Below are positions 48,122-60,310 of a stretch of DNA of 64,000 nt, in pieces. The first letter of the stretch is position 1. Every line of letters begins with the position of its first letter. Origin of the DNA: Ciona savignyi (Eukaryota > Chordata > Ascidiacea > Phlebobranchia > Cionidae). The stretch lies in NCBI GenBank assembly GCA_000149265.1, contig CH001039.1, positions 106,996-170,995 of the forward strand, in the 5' to 3' direction. Under the pieces are notes generated by a model, which made no database searches, had not been told where the DNA came from, and saw nothing but the letters and a program-made list of their open reading frames with translations. A program made the translations under genes and the position numbers.

Positions 48122-51100
48122 ATGGCAGATGAAACAGAGAAACCCCACGTGCAAAGGTTTTTGCAATTCGTACGTAAACACGGTAAGTGCACACAGTGGA
48201 TTACAGGTTTAACAAATAAAGTAATGTCACCATTATATCGGATGTTTATGTTTTTTCGTACCCAGGATGGGCTCATATGTATCGGTCGCGCAAATCATTC
48301 AGCCCCACGCCCGTTTAAGGATAAAGTAATTATTGTTATGTACTGGTGAATGGGAAAACGCAAGGCGCGTTATCACACGGACAAACGTTAAATTACCGCG
48401 CGAACCGTCGTTGTGCATGATCGAGAAGTTCCTTCGCTTTAGGAACAACCTTTTAATCCATCGGGTTATTTAGCCCATACTAGCCATTTATATTTCATAG
48501 GAATTTATGAATGATAAATGTACATATGCGAACTTTATCGTTGTATCATCATCTGTGTTTAAATTAATATTGGTAAAAATGTTACTTTTAAGAGCAATTA
48601 TTTGCCGTATTTTTACATTAGACGTGACATATCCTATAAATAAACTTATTTCTGTTACAGCATCAACAGGGCAAAGCAAATTGAATTATCTCGGCGAATT
48701 AGCTACTGCTTGGAAAGGAAGAGTTGGACTGCCGAACCAATCTGGCGACAAAACTGATTTAGGGAGAGTTGAATCTAATCCCGACGGCGGTGTGTTAAAC
48801 CGGCTCCGTAAAGCTGAAATTCAACAAAAAGTCGAAGCTTGGAGGGTGGTTCTGTTAGCTACCATCGCCGGGCTTGGATTGTTTTCGTTGTTCTTGTCTC
48901 TTGTTCTCCCGGAGTGGTTCGTTCTTATTCAGTTCGGCGGCTCCGTGCAAGGCCATATCGGTTATTTTCAAAGATGCGTGTACGGTCCTGGTCCAGGGCC
49001 ACCTAATTGCTTTCATGAGATAATATCAGGTAAGTTTGGGCGGTCATTTTTCTACAAAAAAACTTGTGCCATGGCGTTTTTTTGTAATATCATTACCTGT
49101 TTAAGCAAGCTTATAGCATATAAAAATAGCACACCAACATATTTTCTAGCAGATGTCCGGCCGATTAGTATGTCGGTTAAGTGCGTCGCGTTTCAATCGA
49201 AAGGTTGCAGATGCGAAACTGGTAGGTAGCTAGTCGGTTGTGTCCTTGGGAAAGTCGGTTGTGTCCTTGGATAAACATTAATATCCTATCCCATCCTATG
49301 CAGACAGAGATTATACAGATTTTTTCTTCTTTTGTAACCACGATTAAAAAGGGCGTGAAAAGATATCCTATTTTAGGCATCCTGATCTACCTTTATTAGA
49401 TTGCATATATTCTGGCATCGTGCATTATGCGCTAAATCTTTTATATTTATCCTCAGAGGCAGCGGCGCCGGTCGGTTTATTTCTGATCAGCATCATATGT
49501 GGGTTCGGTTCTATATTATTCGGGGCACGACGATTATTTCTAACAAGGTGCAAGCCGGCCCCTGATGACGCAAAATCGTCGACTTATCAGAGAATGAGAA
49601 GCCTCTTGCTTGTCTCTGGTATGTTATATTTATTGCATTGAAAAGATAAAACACATTTCAATGGCTTCTCTGGTAACCGCTGCAGGCACGTGGTGTTGCT
49701 CACTACCGGGTTACCGGAGCTTTATAGGCAACGTCCGTTAAGCGACTTTTCAAAGAAACAACTAAAGAGATGGGGATCAGTTTAAAAACTGAAACCCTTC
49801 GACTAAAAGCCGACACACTGACCCACCAAGCAAATTGTTTCAATTGAATAGCTCCAGCAATCCTACAGCTGGCGCGAGATACTCTGACGGTTATCAGTGT
49901 GTTAACGCTTTCTTAAGCATTGTGTGGCCAAATAATTAAAGCGACCAATATACCACATGTTCGAAACATAGCCCGATAAAAAGGAATTTATTAAACGCTT
50001 TCTTAGTATTCGCGAGGTAATCTGATGATTGCCCGTGTGATAGCGCCCATTGCGTTTTCCGATTCAAGAAGATATACATAAATATTCTCTAGTATACCAT
50101 TTTCTTATTGCAGGTACGAGCTGCACTTGTGGAGTCAGTGTTTTTACGTACTTGTACCATGATTACATGGTCAGATTCGCGAGGTAATCTGACAATTGCC
50201 CGTGTGTTAACGCCTACTGCGTTTTCCAATTAAAGGATACAAACATGATTATCCTCTCCTATCCTATCAAATCTCCTATCATATCCTATCCTTTTTCTTA
50301 TTGCAGGCACAAGCTGCACTTGTGGAGTCAGTGTTTTTACGTACTTGTACCACGATTACCTGGTTCCAATCAGTGCAAGTTACGTACTTGGTTGGCTGGC
50401 CTCCTTCCTGCTGTTGTTCGGTGGCATCATTGGTTTCTGCTTTAAGAACAAGTCCAGTTCAAAACCCTCTGTAACCCCAGCAGGTAAAGCTAAATGTAAG
50501 GAAATGATATTCTTGGTATCCTCATTTGGCTGCAAAGTGTGTTAGTAGTGAAGCAGGGATTTGTGAAATAAAGGCATTATAATAGCAAAGCAATGTACGG
50601 TCGTATGGCCGAATGGTTAACGCGACCGATACAGATATCGACTTGCATACAAAACGGCATTAGCAAACAAACCCATTATGGGTTCGATACTAAGTCCGGT
50701 AACAAAATATATTAAAGGAGTGCTTCGTAAAATAAGGCGTTGCTAGTACGTCCTGTTTTATGGGAAAACGCAGTGGGCATTTAACGGCCACGTCATTTTC
50801 CCGTTATACCGTGTGGGTTTTAACTGACTTGTGTCTTCTAATGCATTAAAGAGATGAAAAATAAAAACAAACTACCTAAGCTGATATTATCCCTTTTAAT
50901 AGACGGATTGTTGTGAGCTTGGTGTATTAAACTTTTTTCGTTAACCTTTTTAACCAACTATCAGTTTAAGTTTTATAACTTAATAGGTTTTGAACGCCTA
51001 TTAAGCTCGTCAATAAGGTTTTTTGTACATTATTGTATGGTAAAGGTATATCGGTCGCGTTAACCATTTGGCTCACAATTGTACCTCCCCAATTAAGTAC

Positions 51101-51279
51101 CAATGTCGTGGAATCGTCGGGACTCAAAGGGCAACAGCAAACAGACTTCAACATCACCTACCAGAAACAAAACGTCAATCGCCACTGTATCTACTCCAAG
51201 AAGACAAAGTTTATCCAGCTGTGAAACTTCTCGGCCGAAATTTACCACTCGTCATTCGATGGATGCATCCCTGCGCTAA
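48122..51279 (+). CDS. Claudin/PMP22-like four-helix membrane protein
   Basis: Exons 48122-48182, 48661-49029, 49457-49618, 50307-50483 and 51098-51279 give 316 residues with every junction in phase 1. The cytosolic N-terminus is ~90 residues. Helix 1 is VVLLATIAGLGLFSLFLSLV, then LPEWFVLI and an extracellular loop with the cysteine pair GYFQRC..PPNCF. Helix 2 is GLFLISIICGFGSILFGARR; helix 3 is in SLLLVSG/TSCTCGVSVFTYLY; helix 4 is YVLGWLASFLLLFGGIIGFC. A Ser/Thr/Arg-rich tail (STPRRQSLSSC) follows. This resembles the PMP22/EMP/claudin superfamily, but the claudin GLWxxC signature is altered. The last exon's acceptor (CCAATTAAG) is the weakest call. Confidence 0.72.
48340..48480 (-). mobile_element. 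SINE family A, diverged
   Basis: GTGAATGGGAAAACGCAAGG, GTTATCACACGGACAAACG, TGCATGATCGAGAAGTTCC and CTTTTAATCCATCGGGTT. It lies in the first intron of the claudin-like gene. Confidence 0.65.
49153..49296 (+). mobile_element. SINE family A, internally deleted
   Basis: GTCCGGCCGATTAGTATGTC, GGTTAAGTGCGTCGCG, CGAAAGGTTGCAGATGCGAA and GTCGGTTGTGTCCTTGG (twice), then straight to the tail ATAAACATTAATATCCTATC. Confidence 0.8.
49660..49840 (-). mobile_element. SINE family A, diverged
   Basis: GTTACCGGAGCTTTATAGGC, AACGTCCGTTAAGCGAC and AAAAGCCGACACACTGACC follow the minus-strand order of the family. Confidence 0.6.
50006..50370 (+). repeat. Tandem duplication copying SINE tail, 3' splice site and exon start
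   Basis: Unit 1 (about 50006-50172) and unit 2 (about 50173-50370) share ATTCGCGAGGTAATCTGA, GCGTTTTCC, TTTCTTATTGCAG and ~60 bp of exon (AGCTGCACTTGTGGAGTCAG...GATTAC). Unit 2 holds the real exon 4 of the claudin-like gene (50307-50483). Unit 1 stops after ~59 exon bases and is not needed for an open frame. Using it as an extra exon would break phase. Confidence 0.85.
50595..50705 (+). mobile_element. SINE family B
   Basis: GTACGGTCGTATGGCCGAAT, GGTTAACGCGACCGATACAG, ATCGACTTGCATACAAAACG and GGGTTCGATACTAAGTCCGG. It lies in the last intron of the claudin-like gene. Confidence 0.85.
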
Positions 51280-51737
51280 ATCCATCAAATTACGTAGATT
51301 ACTAGTTAGCGTAGTTTATTTTTAATTAATGGTACACTTTTTAGGTTTTTATTATATGTGTCCTTGTGTGACAATGTTCAAATATAGTTATTTCGTTAAA
51401 AACTTATCGCGGGTGCGTGAGTGTTTTGATATATTCATATCTAGAACAGGTGCCCTTAAACTGGAAAGTGTGTAAGGTTTATTAGGGTTGCAAAAGATTA
51501 CAAACTGTCTTTAAGTTATAAATATGTATTTTTTAGCACGGTCGTGTGTAATCCTATTAGGGTTTTAAAACTAAACCCGATGAAAAAAAAACATGCTGGG
51601 CGCTGAATAGGCCTAACTCAAAGACGCGACATTTGTTGTTAAACACGATGGACTTGCAGATCTTGGTTTACTGATAGCCTGCAACGACAAGATACAGAGA
51701 CAGTGACAGGTACATGGTAAAATGCACCATTTTACTC

Positions 51738-51875
51738 CTATTGCCAACCAGCTTTAATTTGGTTTAGATTGAAAAACTCAACAGTGTTTATTGCCCCACC
51801 ATCCCAACAACCAGCTGTATAGACATGATTGTTTATCTTCACAATGGTGGAACCATCTCTGCTATCTAATGTTGA
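51738..51875 (-). CDS. Orphan kelch-repeat terminal exon
   Basis: The minus-strand exon after acceptor TTTTTACAG encodes 45 residues ending in TAG, one kelch-like blade: RDGSTIVKINNHVYTAGCWD, GGAINTVEFFNLN and a final GW. Upstream exons of a kelch protein are not visible in the 1.7 kb before the oppositely oriented P450, so this is either the last exon of a gene with a very long intron or a stranded fragment. Confidence 0.5.
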   Translation of the reverse strand, partial: STLDSRDGSTIVKINNHVYTAGCWDGGAINTVEFFNLNQIKAGWQ

Positions 51876-53231
51876 CTGTAAAAAAGGAAAGTTTAAAGGG
51901 AAGCGACAATTCTGAAACATGGTAGCCAACATAACAAAAATATCAACGTTGTAATTTTTTTACTGGTCTGTAAATGCCTATTTTGAAGGTTGGTATATCA
52001 GTGTATCTTTGATCTACGCATTTACTTTATATCACTAATTGATGGCCTGTACTAATGATGTAAAAATAGCATAAGCCGCAACTTGCCCTAGGGACATTAG
52101 GAGGTTTGAGAGCGTTGGCCTCTGTCGGTGTACATTGTTGACCTTTATTTTATGAAGGATGTTTTATTAAACGGAATTAGTCAATCATTTACAAAATCCC
52201 TGCTGGACTACACAAATATAATATTCGCGTTCTTAAGAGAAACTCAAGTGTTACCAACCAGGCAGGCAGTTAAAGGCTATACAAGCTGACAGGCAATTTT
52301 TTCAGCTGACAGGCAACAAAATGGCAGGCAAAAGTCTGCAGAACGTCTTTTATTAACGATAGAACTTTTTTTTTTTTTAATAAATCCCTTTTGTAAGTTT
52401 AAATTTCATTTACTTCTTGCACAAATAAATTCCTATAAACTGCTTTACCTTTTCTATCCCTTTGCATATATTGATACCTGCATGCATTTCTTTTCACTTG
52501 TCTTCACACGTTGATTTTCCTATTAAAATCACATGCATGAAAAGTTTCCATATTTTGTTCTTTTTAAATTATGATCACCACATTAAATCACAATCTTGAC
52601 TTCCTTTGCATGCTAACAATGTTGATTTGTTTACACAAACACAAGTGTTATTTATGGTGATGTTTTTTACAGTATTCTCTGTTACTTGGTAAGCCGATGG
52701 CACATTTGGTTTTGTATTTTACTGTTAAATAGTTTTTGCCGGCCCTAACAGAGAATTTACTATTCGAGAGTTGGCGGTGTGATCCCCAGAAGAAGATGCC
52801 GATCAATATTAAACTAATATGTCACAACCAATCTGCTCTAATATAATCGGATCCTTGCTGCAGTCTTTGGTATTTTTCACTTGCTAGCAACCCTTTTTTG
52901 GCTTGCTATTTATTTATTTATTTTTTCTTATTTATTATTTATTTATTTAAACATTTTGTTTGTTTTGTGTTGTTTTGCGCTTTTTTTGTTATTTATGGTG
53001 CACTAGTGTAGTGCTCCTCTTTTCGCACTCCTTCATAAGTGCTCTAATGCATTAGTGTTATGCAATCTGGGTGTTAAATGAGAATATTTAATGTAAATAT
53101 GCCCCGGTAAGTGTGCTTCAAACTAAAAATGTCATCTGACATTAGTGGAATTTCATTTTAGGGGGTTCCTGAACACAGCAGAAAGCATTGCAGAGGTTGG
53201 ATATTAATAGACTAACAATTGATAATGGGTA

Positions 53232-53345
53232 CGGTCGTGTGGCCGAATGGTTAACGCTACCGATACATATACCGACTCCTGTATAAAAAGGATATTAGTG
53301 AAGAGCCCATCTAGGGTTCAAAACTTGGCTCGGTAAAATATATAT
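53232..53345 (+). mobile_element. SINE family B
   Basis: GGTCGTGTGGCCGAATGGTT, ACGCTACCGATACATATACC, GACTCCTGTATAAAAAGG and GGGTTCAAAACTTGGCTCGG, ending in GGTAAAATATAT. Confidence 0.85.
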
Positions 53346-53559
53346 AAAAAAAAGCAATTGATAATGGTTTTAATGGCAATCCAAATTTATAAAGATATAA
53401 TAAGAGTTAAGATCATCAGTAATACCTGTTGTGACTTAGCCTACCTATTTTTTGTTTAAAACGAACGGTATCATTAGTTCTAGTTTAAATAGAATCATGC
53501 TAATATATGTCATATTAACCCTTGTAACTTGTGATTAATCTACGTTAAATTATTTTTAG

Positions 53560-56500
53560 GCAGTCACAAACCAAGGAAGTTTAACCAGCGGAAGGCCACA
53601 GACCGTCCTTCGGCAAAATACCAAAAACATGGGCGTGATTTTCAAGGATTACTCGCCAAAATTTAAAGCATTTAAGAAATGGGTTCTTCGGTCACTTTCC
53701 GAGTAAGAAGTATGATAACAAATGTATTCTGGTTTGCTCTAAAAAATGACGTGTATGACTTCAAATTATACATAGGGGAAGAGTGGGTAAAATGGGCCCT
53801 TTAGTTGCAAATCGGATTTTTTACTGATATAAAGCCCGCTGGACTTAAGTTTTTCGTGTGGTGTCACCTAATACCAAAGTCTTCACACATAACATGTTAA
53901 CTTTCTAATAATTTTTGTTAAATATATTTTATCAACAAAGAAAAATATTTCGTTAGTGGCCCATTTTAGACAAGGGTGCAGTCTAAAATGGGCCCCGGCC
54001 CGTTTTCGATATTAACATTTCGCTAAATAACAATATCAATATTCGCTTCCGATATAAACAATGTTATTACTTTTCTTTTTATGATGTAGTTTGTTTTTTT
54101 TAATTTAACACTTTGAATTACAGCAATTACTTTTTATTTAATACCCAGTTACTAGTATACTAATGCAATAACACCTTGCTACTTTAGTGGAAGCATAACT
54201 ATCAATTCATGTTATTAATAGCATTTAGAAAACCCGTTTAGTTTATTGTGAAACACATAATATGACTGTTAGTGCTAAGTCTAGCCCTTTAGTACTGTTA
54301 ATGCTAAGTCTAGCCCCGTTAGTTACCAAATGAACACAGGGGGCCCATATTAGACAGGTGCCAACATACGACTTAAAATCTCTATAAAAAATTCTTTAAA
54401 AAAGAAGTTTTATTACTACCAGTAAAAGTAGGTCTAGGCTATATAGTTCTATTTAACTACAGTAAAAGTTATTTTAGCATTCGATCTTTTCTATTATATA
54501 TTAGCAGAAAACAAAAATTGCAAATTTAAATTCAGACCTTCTCAAACCGAAATAACTACAGAAAACATTGAGTTTGGTGATTTCACGCTCAAACTTCGGT
54601 TTTGAGATTCCATAAGTTGATATACTGACACTGGTTCTGGCAGCAAATTTTATTCTTCAAAATATATTGAAAATTGGATGGGGCCCATTTTACCCACGTG
54701 GCCCATTTTACCCACTTTTCCCCTATCAGACCTTAATGGGTCCTTGAAATGTCTTTTTTTCTGGTCAGACACGGTTTTGCGAAGAAAGGTATGGAAGATC
54801 GAATAACAGAGGAAGCAGACTGTTTCACTAAGTATCTTAAGGGCAAAGTTGGTAAACCAGTAGATCTTAAGGTATGTGACTTCAAGATTTTTTTCCTTTT
54901 TGGTCGCATTTTCCCGATGGCCGGTTAACTGAATAGAAGATAGCGTCAAATTCAGTTTATATAAGGTATTGACAAAACAGAAGAACCAAATCATATCCGC
55001 TAGATTTGACCCATTATCAACTTGATTGCACTGAAACATGTAACAGCAAACTGCAATAGTTTCGGTGGGAACGATATAACTTGACTGTTATCCGTGTGAT
55101 AATCTCCCGTATTTTCCTACTGAAGACTATATAAATTTTATTATCTCATAAATACAAACACAACCAACAGTTGGATCTGTACGTGTTGACATGTAATGTG
55201 ATTTGTCGCATTGTGTGTGGTCGACGGTATGAGTTCGAGGACCAAAAGCACCTTAAATATCTGGAAACAATGCAACTAATGTAAGTTAAAGTTTTTGTCC
55301 CATATCTAAGAACGATATGCAGTTGTTAATTTTCACCTGTACAAATGGTATTCGTCTCTATTCACTGACGTGTTTTAACTACTATTTTGTCTTTTTATCC
55401 TGCCTCCTCGACTTAAAATAGTTAGGCATTTTTTTACTTGTATGAAATACTAAAAACAAAACTAAACTATTGATATTGTTTGGAATACATATCAGTATCA
55501 AATGTTAATAACTCATATCAATCCGACCGGTTAGTCTGGCGGTTAAGTGCGTCGCCTTCCAATCGAAAGGTTGCAGGTGCAAAACTGGTCGCTTGCTAGT
55601 CGGTTGTGTCCTTGGGCAAGGCACTTTACGGACATTGCCTGAACCCAGCGGATTAACGGGTTCTACCAAATTAAAGGAAATTGTCCATCATATATATACA
55701 ACACACTGAAATAGCTCCGGTAACCCGACGGTGGGCGCGAGGTGTTTGACGATTGCCCGTGTGTTAACCCCCTTGGTTTTCCCATTCACGGAGATAAACA
55801 TGAATATCCTATCCAATGATTCCCACACACTTTACGCAGATTCGGGGATCCATCCGACGCCCCGAAAATCATTCTCATCGATTATTTTCCAGTTCTAAAA
55901 AAATTACCATCATTTGGGGCAGTTAACACACGGCTTAATCAAAGACTTAGTGTTGTACAAGGTTTGAAGGCAATGCTGGTTTCTTCCAATTTAATTTGAT
56001 TTTTGTTTGTTTTTATCGAGTTAAGTTTCGAGTCCGCGACGCCCATGACGACCGTTTCTGTTTTATCATCCCCAAGACGCCTTACCATTCGGCCACACGA
56101 TAATTTATCTTGACTCGATATATATAGTGAACTGCAACTAGGGTGCTGCAAGCCAACCCAGCAACTTTCTAGTAACGTTGTCGTAGCCGTCTATTTTTGG
56201 ATTAGCATAATGTTCGCTAAGTACTTTCCCCAAGGATATAACCGAATAAAATAGCGAATAATTTAGACCCAACAAACTTTAAGGCGACGCTAATCACGTA
56301 TGAGACCTGGAACAGATTAAAACAATTATAATTTGTTATTGTAATGTTATAACTGCCGCCACTGATTTAGCCGTTAGTATATATTCTATACAAAAATGAA
56401 CTCATTTAAAAAAATTTATATTATTAAAACGATATGCTCCAATATTTTGTGTGAATTATAGGTTTCGCTCAAAGTCACATCAAAGAACATAGAGAAACAT

Positions 56501-57951
56501 TTGATAAGAATTATTTGAGAGACTTCATTGACACTTTTATTAATGAAATGAATTTCGAAACGGAGAATGTGAGAGACTACTTTACGGTAAAGGATTTGAT
56601 AAAACAAGCAATAAATTTGGTTTAGCAATTAATTTTAGTTTTAGTTTTATTTCTTTTATTGTCACCTTTCCAAGTTTTGAACTTAGGATGTGCCCGTCAC
56701 CAGGACCGTTTTTTGGATATAATAATAGTCGTAACATGTATCGGTCGCTTTAACCATTCGACCACACGACCGTACAATAACTATTTTTAGTTAGTAAGTT
56801 ATTTAAGTACATAGGGCATGATGCCCCTTTGCGATCCATCGAACTACATCATCTAATTTTAATTTTATTATATATATTAACTTTTATCTAATTTTATAAT
56901 TATATCCAGGACGATGAACTGGTGGAGGTTATTCGCGATTTTTTGATAGCTGGCTCGGAAACTACGAGCAACAGCTTGCTGTGGTGCTTTTTAATCTTAA
57001 TACACCACCCCGAACACGCTAAAACAATCGCTAAAGAAATAGATGCAGCCGTGGGTAAGATTACAACAACTCCAACTAATTACAACAACTCCAACTGTTA
57101 AATACGTTTGAATAAAGGTACAAATGAAACTCCAAGTTCAATGTTAAGGGAGAAGATGCCATTCACTTGCGCGTTTATACAGGAATCTATGAGGTATCGT
57201 ACTAATGTACCAATGGGCAGTCCGCATTACTGCCAGAAAGATACAAAAATTAATGGATATTCAATCCCTGAAGGAACAACGGTGAGGGTGCTTGATCGTC
57301 TAACTATATTAAGAAATGTTGGAAAACATTTACATGTCTGAATATGGCACTTTTTTTAATATTCTGCTTGATATGAATGCATATCTGCGTGATACAAAAG
57401 AGGATACGAATAACACGAATGCAAATTTATATTAATATAGCCCACGTTAAATATATATAACAGATTAAACTTGGGTGGTTAAAATAGATACATCGCGTTA
57501 AGCAGCAGAATTACACGCGTTTGGTAGCATTTGTGGTCAACAACTAATGCATTTAGATAAGATTTACCGGTCTATTATATGAAAGAACAAAGGCGTTTTA
57601 AGTTGTAATTTTTTGTAATGTTTTTAAAACTAATAACAGATCTTTTCGAACTTATGGGGAGTTCACAACGATCCGGTCACTTGGCCAAACCCTTCACACT
57701 TCGACCCCTACACACACATCGACGATAAGGGGAAGTACCGAAATTCCAGCAAAGTTATTCCGTTTTCAATCGGACCGCGAAGTTGTTTGGGTGAAGTACT
57801 GGCAATGCAGGAAATGTTTGTTTTCCTGACAGCGATTCTTCAAAAATATGAGATTGATTCTGTTCTGGGCGAACCGCTTCCCAGTGTGGTTGGGATAAAT
57901 TCATTGACTTGCACTCCTGCAAATTTTAAACTTATTTTAAAGGAACGCTGA
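53560..57951 (+). CDS. Cytochrome P450, CYP2-clan like (N-terminal exons not found)
   Basis: Haem monooxygenase, normally ER-anchored. Exons 53560-53702, 54769-54871, 55171-55280, 55840-55961, 56462-56586, 56910-57054, 57118-57281 and 57640-57951 give 407 residues to TGA, all phases agreeing. In this partial numbering: the I-helix AGSETTSN at 215-222, the K-helix ExxR at 272-275 (ESMR), and the haem loop PFSIGPRSCLGE with the cysteine ligand at 353. SGRPQTVLRQ and the FKAFKKWVLR C-helix region are at the start. About 90 residues (membrane anchor, proline hinge) are missing upstream. A 949-bp MITE sits in the first intron and a full SINE in intron 55281-55839. All core motifs are intact. Confidence 0.87.
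53775..54723 (+). mobile_element. TA-flanked MITE, copy 1 (P450 intron)
   Basis: Starts GGGGAAGAGTGGGTAAAATG and ends in its reverse complement (CATTTTACCCACTTTTCCCC), flanked by TA on both sides (53773-53774 and 54724-54725). 949 bp. Further inverted GGGCCCATTTTA/TAAAATGGGCC copies lie inside. A TA target duplication fits Tc1/mariner-like elements. No transposase frame. Copy 2 is inverted at 62682-63629. The element ends 45 bp before the acceptor of the exon at 54769. Confidence 0.88.
55525..55818 (+). mobile_element. SINE family A, full-length reference copy
   Basis: Complete: head GACCGGTTAGTCTGGCGGTT, AAGTGCGTCGCC, box B CGAAAGGTTGCAGGTGC, then GTCGGTTGTGTCCTTGGGC, AACCCAGCGGATTAACGGG, GTAACCCGACGGTGGGCGCG, GTGTTAACCCCCTTGG and the tail GATAAACATGAATATCC. 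It lies in a P450 intron. Confidence 0.92.
56014..56105 (-). mobile_element. SINE family B
   Basis: Reverse complement of GTGTGGCCGAATGG (box A region) and of GACTCGAAACTTAACTCG (box B region). It lies in a P450 intron. Confidence 0.7.
56690..56775 (-). mobile_element. SINE family B fragment
   Basis: Reverse complement of GGTCGTGTGGTCGAATGGTT, AAAGCGACCGATACATG. It lies in a P450 intron. Confidence 0.7.
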
Positions 57952-58507
57952 ACTAGAGTTTACACGTTTTCCCATGTACATACTGCCCACAATAATTTGG
58001 TATTTGAAGAACAAAAAATGGTATTCTATACAGGAATATCCAAAATAACTGTTTTGTGTTCTCCGAACGAACTCGCACTTGTGCACCATGTTTATCGTCA
58101 AATATGCATACAATAACATGATGGATAGACAAATATGTATATGATGTGGTAATTTCCCAACTAATTACTGATATGCTATGCTGCATGGGTCCTTTAAAAT
58201 AATGTTAATAAATGAATGAAAACGTTATTAAAATTGTTTGTTAAAATTTTACAGGACAAAATATATATATATATATGTTTCTTTAATTAGAAAAAATCGT
58301 GTCCATTATTAACACATGGTATAATTTACATGTGGAAGAAGTGACACATTTTCCAATAAAGGACCCATAATTTTATTTAATAGAGAGCATCTTGTAGTAA
58401 ATCATCCATATTATCTAACCGCTTTTAAATGTCGGATATATCACAAAAAACAGAAACCAGCTGGTCTACCTAACCAGCTGGATATATCACAAAAAAACAG
58501 AAACCAG

Positions 58508-58706
58508 CTGGTCTACCCTAGGGTTACTGTAGCTATTTAGTGTGTTGTATATGATTCACACGTTCTTCTAATCAATAAAACCCATGTTAATACACTGGAT
58601 TTAGGCAGTGTCCGTTAATTGCCTTGCACAAGGACAAAACCGAGTAGCTAGCGACCAGTTTTGAATATGAAACTTTCGGCTAAAAAGCAACGGACTAACC
58701 CACCAA
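58508..58706 (-). mobile_element. SINE family A, diverged
   Basis: GGTTACTGTAGCTATTTAGT, GTTGTATATGATTCACACG, CAGTGTCCGTTAATTGCC and AACCGAGTAGCTAGCGACC. Confidence 0.75.
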
Positions 58707-60046
58707 GCTAATTATTTGGACATTTTAATCCACCGAAAATATTTGGTAAATTTTTCCTCTTCGTTATGTCATAAAAGATTAGCATGGGTATGTAATAAAA
58801 AAAATGTAAAAAAGTGTAAAAAACTACAACAGTTTATAGACGTCAGTACATATACAAGGTTTAACTGAATAAAAAAAGACAAATGCTAATTGGTTGTTAG
58901 TGCAATTAGTAACGATCATGGTTTAGGTTAGTTTTGTGCCAAGTATTCCTTGGTAGTTCTGCATGGCAGTTCTAAAGTTGTATATCGTCGTCTCGCGTGC
59001 CTGTTGTGCGGCGACCCTGTGTGTATGACGTGTTGTTACCCTGACAACCAACTTGTTATTATGAAAGCGGAACTAAACTCTTTATCTTATGACGCAATAA
59101 TCATCATTGTCTAGATGTCTACCCTTAAATATTTTGAGGATAATCCCCCGGGAAGTAATTGTTGATAACCGGTGTTGTAATAACCAGGAAATTCAAGCCT
59201 CTATCGGGTAAAGCCCAAGATGGTAACATGTGTTGGTATGTTTAGATCACGTAGCAAAGAACTTTGACCGCTTATTAACAAAGCTCAATTCTTTTACTTC
59301 GTAAACAACTTTTAACAGTTGTAACTCGATTCGGTGCCAGATTTAACCGAATCGTTCTAAACACTTATTTGCCTGTATGGGTATCCGGTAATCTTAACAA
59401 AGTTATGTTTTTACCACCGCCCCTTCATGTTACTTCCCACGTGGATAATCATAAAACTAACAAATCATTGGTTTTCATTTCTTTTTAGTGGGTCCGGTAC
59501 GCAATCCGTCAGGCGTCGAAACGTTCCGGATAAACCGGTGAAACGCGACGGCAAAACGCATCTGTAAGCGACGTAAAACGTGAGGATGACGACGAAGCAA
59601 CTTGGAACGGAAATTCCACTCAACAAATGTGATATCTATGTCTTCTTCTCAACTGTGCGTTGTGATTACTTTGGTGGCAATATCAGGCGGACAATCTCCC
59701 GAACGACGGGACACAATCAAGATATAACCCCTGTTTAATTCATCGCGAACTTAATTTGTTTTTATTTCAGTCAAAATATGCTTTTTGTCAAAAAAAACGA
59801 GTTATCGGTTGACATGTGTCGAAAAGATTATAAGAAACCGACGTTTTAACATATCTGCTGGTAGTCCCAGTCACGCAGTGTTGCACGAACAACATTGGAA
59901 TGCGTGGCATTCTGGTTACGTACGGACACCTGACCTTTAAACTTGTTTTTATGACGTACTTTGGAATAAATATTGTCGGCTTTAGTCATCATATCCGCTT
60001 TGTGGCGTAATAAATACCCTAAACGTGGTGGCAGCACTGTGTTTTT

Positions 60047-60310
60047 TTTAGGGGAAGCTCCTGGTTATTGGGACGAAATTCGATGGATGGTAAACATTTC
60101 GTTGCACCATTGCGGTGTCGGGTAGATGACGTAGCAAATCGTTTATAGAATCGTGCGGAATAACATAAATTTATAGGGGAAGTACCTGGTATTTGAGAAG
60201 TATATAATTTAAATTTCAACGTGCAAAAGCAGGTATATTGTATTCGGTGTCACGTAAATATTTCGTTGTTTTGCGCCATTGCGGTGTCTCAAGATGACGT
60301 TGCAAATCTG
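60047..60310. repeat. Two-unit tandem duplication
   Basis: AGGGGAAG(C/T)(T/A)CCTGGT, ATTTCGTTG...GC(A/G)CCATTGCGGTGTC and AAGATGACGT(A/T)GCAAATC occur in the same order twice, starting near 60049 and 60176. The TGACGT and GCAAAT cores are known transcription-factor half-sites, but I cannot show a function. Confidence 0.6.

Larger units (their letters stand above)
51280..53559. other. Region between claudin-like gene and P450
   Basis: Holds the kelch-like exon (51738-51875) and a family B SINE (53232-53345). I searched for the missing P450 N-terminal exons (hydrophobic leader, PPGP motif) and found none. Confidence 0.5.

Noticed and set aside
50595-50705. Possible genuine tRNA gene (Leu/Ser-like A and B boxes)
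   Set aside because: Many dispersed, diverged copies with ~30 extra bases between boxes and no consistent acceptor-stem pairing; it is SINE family B.
51033-51325. Two 60-85-codon plus frames
   Set aside because: They are alternative frames over the last exon of the claudin-like gene, whose phase-compatible frame gives the Ser/Thr/Arg-rich tail ending at 51279.
53775-55039. 129-codon minus frame at 54650-55039
   Set aside because: Spans the MITE end, a P450 exon in antisense and an intron; no domain.
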